DNA from: Chryseobacterium sp. KACC 21268
Lineage (GTDB): Bacteria; Bacteroidota; Bacteroidia; Flavobacteriales; Weeksellaceae
Length of the DNA: 64,000 nt
Assembly (NCBI GenBank): GCA_028736075.1
Contig: CP117875.1
Span: 1,178,001 to 1,242,000 of the forward strand
Direction of reading: 5' to 3'
The notes beneath the pieces were generated by a model. The model worked only from the letters and a program-made list of their open reading frames with translations. It did not search any database and was not told the origin of the DNA. A program made the position numbers and the translations under genes. This document shows, piece by piece, positions 62,079-64,000 of the stretch; the stretch's first letter is position 1; each line of letters starts with the position of its first letter.

Positions 62079-62960
62079 ATGAATCCATATTCACAACCAA
62101 TGTTACGCGCAGACGCACTCAAAGATAAAGTAGCCATCGTCACAGGTGGCGGAAGCGGACTGGGAAAAGCAATGACCAAATATTTTCTTCAGCTCGGTGC
62201 AAAAGTCGTAATCACTTCCAGAAACCTGGAAAAACTCCAAGGAACTGCAAAAGAATTAGAGGAAGAAACCGGCGGAAAAGTCCTTTGCGTAGCCTGCGAC
62301 GTCCGAAATTGGGATGAAGTGGAAGCTATGAAAGAAGCTGCTTTGAAGGAATTCGGGAGAATCGATATTCTCTTGAACAACGCCGCCGGAAACTTCATAT
62401 CACCAACCGAAAGATTGACGCATTCTGCATTTGATTCCATCCTTGATATCGTCTTGAAAGGCACCAAAAACTGCACACTTTCCATCGGTAAATATTGGAT
62501 TGATAACAAAGTTCCCGGAACGGTTCTGAATATTGTGACCACTTATGCCTGGACAGGTTCGGCCTACGTTGTTCCATCCGCTTGTGCAAAAGCAGGTGTT
62601 TTGGCAATGACAAGAAGTTTGGCTGTAGAGTGGGGCAAATATAACATCCGTTTCAACGCGATTGCTCCAGGTCCATTTCCGACGAAAGGTGCTTGGGACA
62701 GATTGCTACCCGGCGATATGAAAGATAAATTTGATTTGGCTAAAAAAAATCCACTAAAAAGAGTAGGAGAACATCAGGAATTGGCCAATCTTGCGGCCTA
62801 TCTGGTTTCTGATTTTTCTTCTTTCGTAAATGGCGAAGTTGTGACCATCGATGGTGGCGAATGGCTTCAGGGTGCCGGCGAGTTCAATATGTTGGAGGAT
62901 ATTCCGCAGGAGATGTGGGATACTCTGGAAGCGATGATCAAAGCCAAAAAATCAAATTGA
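62079..62960 (+). CDS. SDR family oxidoreductase, 2,4-dienoyl-CoA reductase-like
   Basis: A 293-residue SDR: VTGGGSGLGKA for NADP(H) binding, NNAAGNF, and VPSACAKAGV, where the classical Tyr is replaced and the Lys kept, as in the dienoyl-CoA reductase (DECR/peroxisomal) branch. FPTKGAW and VVTIDGGEWL are also typical. The likely reaction is reduction of 2,4-dienoyl-CoA in unsaturated fatty-acid oxidation. Monocistronic on the plus strand. Confidence 0.85.
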   Translation: MNPYSQPMLRADALKDKVAIVTGGGSGLGKAMTKYFLQLGAKVVITSRNLEKLQGTAKELEEETGGKVLCVACDVRNWDEVEAMKEAALKEFGRIDILLNNAAGNFISPTERLTHSAFDSILDIVLKGTKNCTLSIGKYWIDNKVPGTVLNIVTTYAWTGSAYVVPSACAKAGVLAMTRSLAVEWGKYNIRFNAIAPGPFPTKGAWDRLLPGDMKDKFDLAKKNPLKRVGEHQELANLAAYLVSDFSSFVNGEVVTIDGGEWLQGAGEFNMLEDIPQEMWDTLEAMIKAKKSN

Positions 62961-62989
62961 TTTCTACTCAATTTTAGATATTAAAAAAA

Positions 62990-63077
62990 AGTAAGCTTAC
63001 TCTTATCAAATACTAAGCTTACTCTTGACCAAAAGTAAGCTTACTTTCACCCGATTGTAAGCCTACTTTTTTGCCCT
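62990..63077. repeat. Four tandem 22-bp repeats with palindromic core
   Basis: Units start at 62990, 63012, 63034 and 63056, each exactly 22 bp. The core is AGTAAGCTTACT, a perfect 12-bp palindrome in units 1 and 3, with single or double changes in 2 (ACTAAGCTTACT) and 4 (TGTAAGCCTACT). The rest of each unit is pyrimidine-rich or variable. The array lies 30 bp after the SDR stop codon and about 80 bp before the M1 peptidase ATG. Confidence 0.85.
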
Positions 63078-63157
63078 ATCTCACAGTTATTCCTAATGAT
63101 GTAACAAGTTCTGGATTTTATTGACTAATTTTATTTTAATAATAAATCTATTCCTCA

Positions 63158-64000
63158 ATGAAATTCAAAATTCCAACACTTCTTTCTGCGGTTGCGATAT
63201 TTGCTTTCTCAGCAAATAGCTATGCGCAGGAAACGCCTGCCTACAGCTACACCGAAGCTTTCAAACCCTTGTTCTATCCTCAGACTGGAACAGAAACCCG
63301 CTCTGCAAGCGGACAACCTGGCCACAAATATTGGCAGAACTCAGCAGATTATCAACTCAATGTAAGCCTTGATGCTGCTAAAAATGAGATCACAGGTTCA
63401 GCAGAGATCACTTATACCAACAACAGTCCTGATCAATTGGGATTTCTTTGGTTGCAATTGGACCAGAATCTTTTTGCAAAGGATTCCAGAGGTAATGCGG
63501 TAGTGCCACTTTCCGGAAGTAGAAATGGTGCACACGGCGAAGAGTTTGATGGCGGTTACAAGATCAAATCTGTAACATACGATGGTAAAGATGTGAAATA
63601 CACCATCACCGATACCAGAATGCAGATCGATCTTCCAAAAGATCTGAAAGCGAACGGCGGTGTTGCAAAATTGAAGATCGAATATTCCTTCCTATCACCA
63701 AAATACGGTTCCGACAGAATGGGGATCGAAGATACGAAGAACGGAAAGATCTTCACGATGGCGCAGTGGTACCCAAGAATGTCTGTCTATGACGACGTTT
63801 TGGGTTGGAACACTTCACCATATTTGGGAGCTTCAGAATTTTATTTAGAATACGGAACTTTATCAGCTAACATTACCGTTCCTGCCAATCAATATGTGGT
63901 GGCTTCCGGTGAATTATTAAATGAAAAAGAAGTTTACAGCAAAGAAGAGATCAGCCGTTGGAATCAGGCGAGAAGCAGCGACAAAACAGTTGCGATCCGT
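63158..64000 (+). CDS. M1 family metallopeptidase, N-terminal part
   Basis: An ORF starting at the ATG at 63158 and running off the right edge (281 codons seen). A signal peptide ends about residue 23 (SANSYAQ). The sequence then shows the M1 N-terminal beta-domain: HKYWQNSADYQLNVSLDAA, AEITYTNNSPDQLGFLWLQL and FTMAQWYPRMSVYDDVLGW. The zinc motif HExxH lies beyond the window. A role in peptide degradation outside the cytoplasm is expected. Confidence 0.88.
   Translation, partial: MKFKIPTLLSAVAIFAFSANSYAQETPAYSYTEAFKPLFYPQTGTETRSASGQPGHKYWQNSADYQLNVSLDAAKNEITGSAEITYTNNSPDQLGFLWLQLDQNLFAKDSRGNAVVPLSGSRNGAHGEEFDGGYKIKSVTYDGKDVKYTITDTRMQIDLPKDLKANGGVAKLKIEYSFLSPKYGSDRMGIEDTKNGKIFTMAQWYPRMSVYDDVLGWNTSPYLGASEFYLEYGTLSANITVPANQYVVASGELLNEKEVYSKEEISRWNQARSSDKTVAIR

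Noticed and set aside
62990-63077. The 22-bp tandem repeats as a CRISPR array
   Set aside because: There are no spacers of normal length, the units are adjacent, the cores are palindromic and no cas genes are nearby.

Overview
The window looks like chromosomal DNA of a flavobacterium, most likely Chryseobacterium or a close relative (Weeksellaceae, Bacteroidota). The reasons are low GC content, promoters of the Bacteroidota type (-33 TTTG, -7 TAnnTTTG), a PorX regulator of type IX secretion, a class A beta-lactamase of the chryseobacterial kind, a BtuB plus surface beta-propeller pair behind a cobalamin riboswitch, a 30-residue AURKAIP1/COX24 protein, and several families of short intergenic repeats. 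The genus is inferred from gene content and was not tested. No rRNA, tRNA, CRISPR array, transposase or prophage was recognised.

Layout. 1-11.8 kb: the succinate dehydrogenase operon (sdhC-sdhA-sdhB), rpoN, an M13 peptidase, asnS, a CDP-alcohol phosphatidyltransferase, a lipoprotein, a putative regulator, then rimM and rpsP. 11.8-12.4 kb is a gene-free island of repeats. 12.4-20.2 kb: photolyase, a small membrane protein, nitroreductase, a GreA/GreB-type factor, a run of hydrolases including a class A beta-lactamase, and trmD. 20.2-24.8 kb: type II NADH dehydrogenase and the riboswitch-controlled B12 uptake genes. 24.8-31.7 kb: mutY, an HU protein, the AURKAIP1/COX24 microprotein, RNase G, a DUF3857 protein and PorX. 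31.9-43.6 kb: mostly DNA repair (xth, uvrC, sbcD-sbcC) plus a TRIC channel, panD and a second HU gene. 43.6-50.5 kb: a minus-strand envelope cluster (ribA, lipoprotein, DUF4254, TatA, EnvC-like, DUF4292, sugar nucleotidyltransferase, flippase). 50.6-52.9 kb: a GH92 glycosidase gene broken by one in-frame amber codon. 53-55.6 kb: dihydroorotase, and azoR divergent from an HxlR-type regulator.

The most striking region is 55.7-61.8 kb. An oxidoreductase gene followed by an AraC-family regulator gene occurs three times in a row on the minus strand. Upstream of each oxidoreductase lie two 11-bp direct half-sites exactly 21 bp apart, then exactly 20 bp, then the same CAACTTTG -7 element. The half-site sequence differs from module to module while the geometry is identical, as expected for duplicated regulatory circuits drifting apart in specificity.

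The window ends with a dienoyl-CoA reductase-like SDR, four tandem 22-bp repeats with a palindromic core, and the start of an M1 peptidase. Five diverged copies of one intergenic element lie at about 11.9, 31.7, 33.9, 56.7 and 61.9 kb. They may be a flavobacterial structured-RNA or repeat family.
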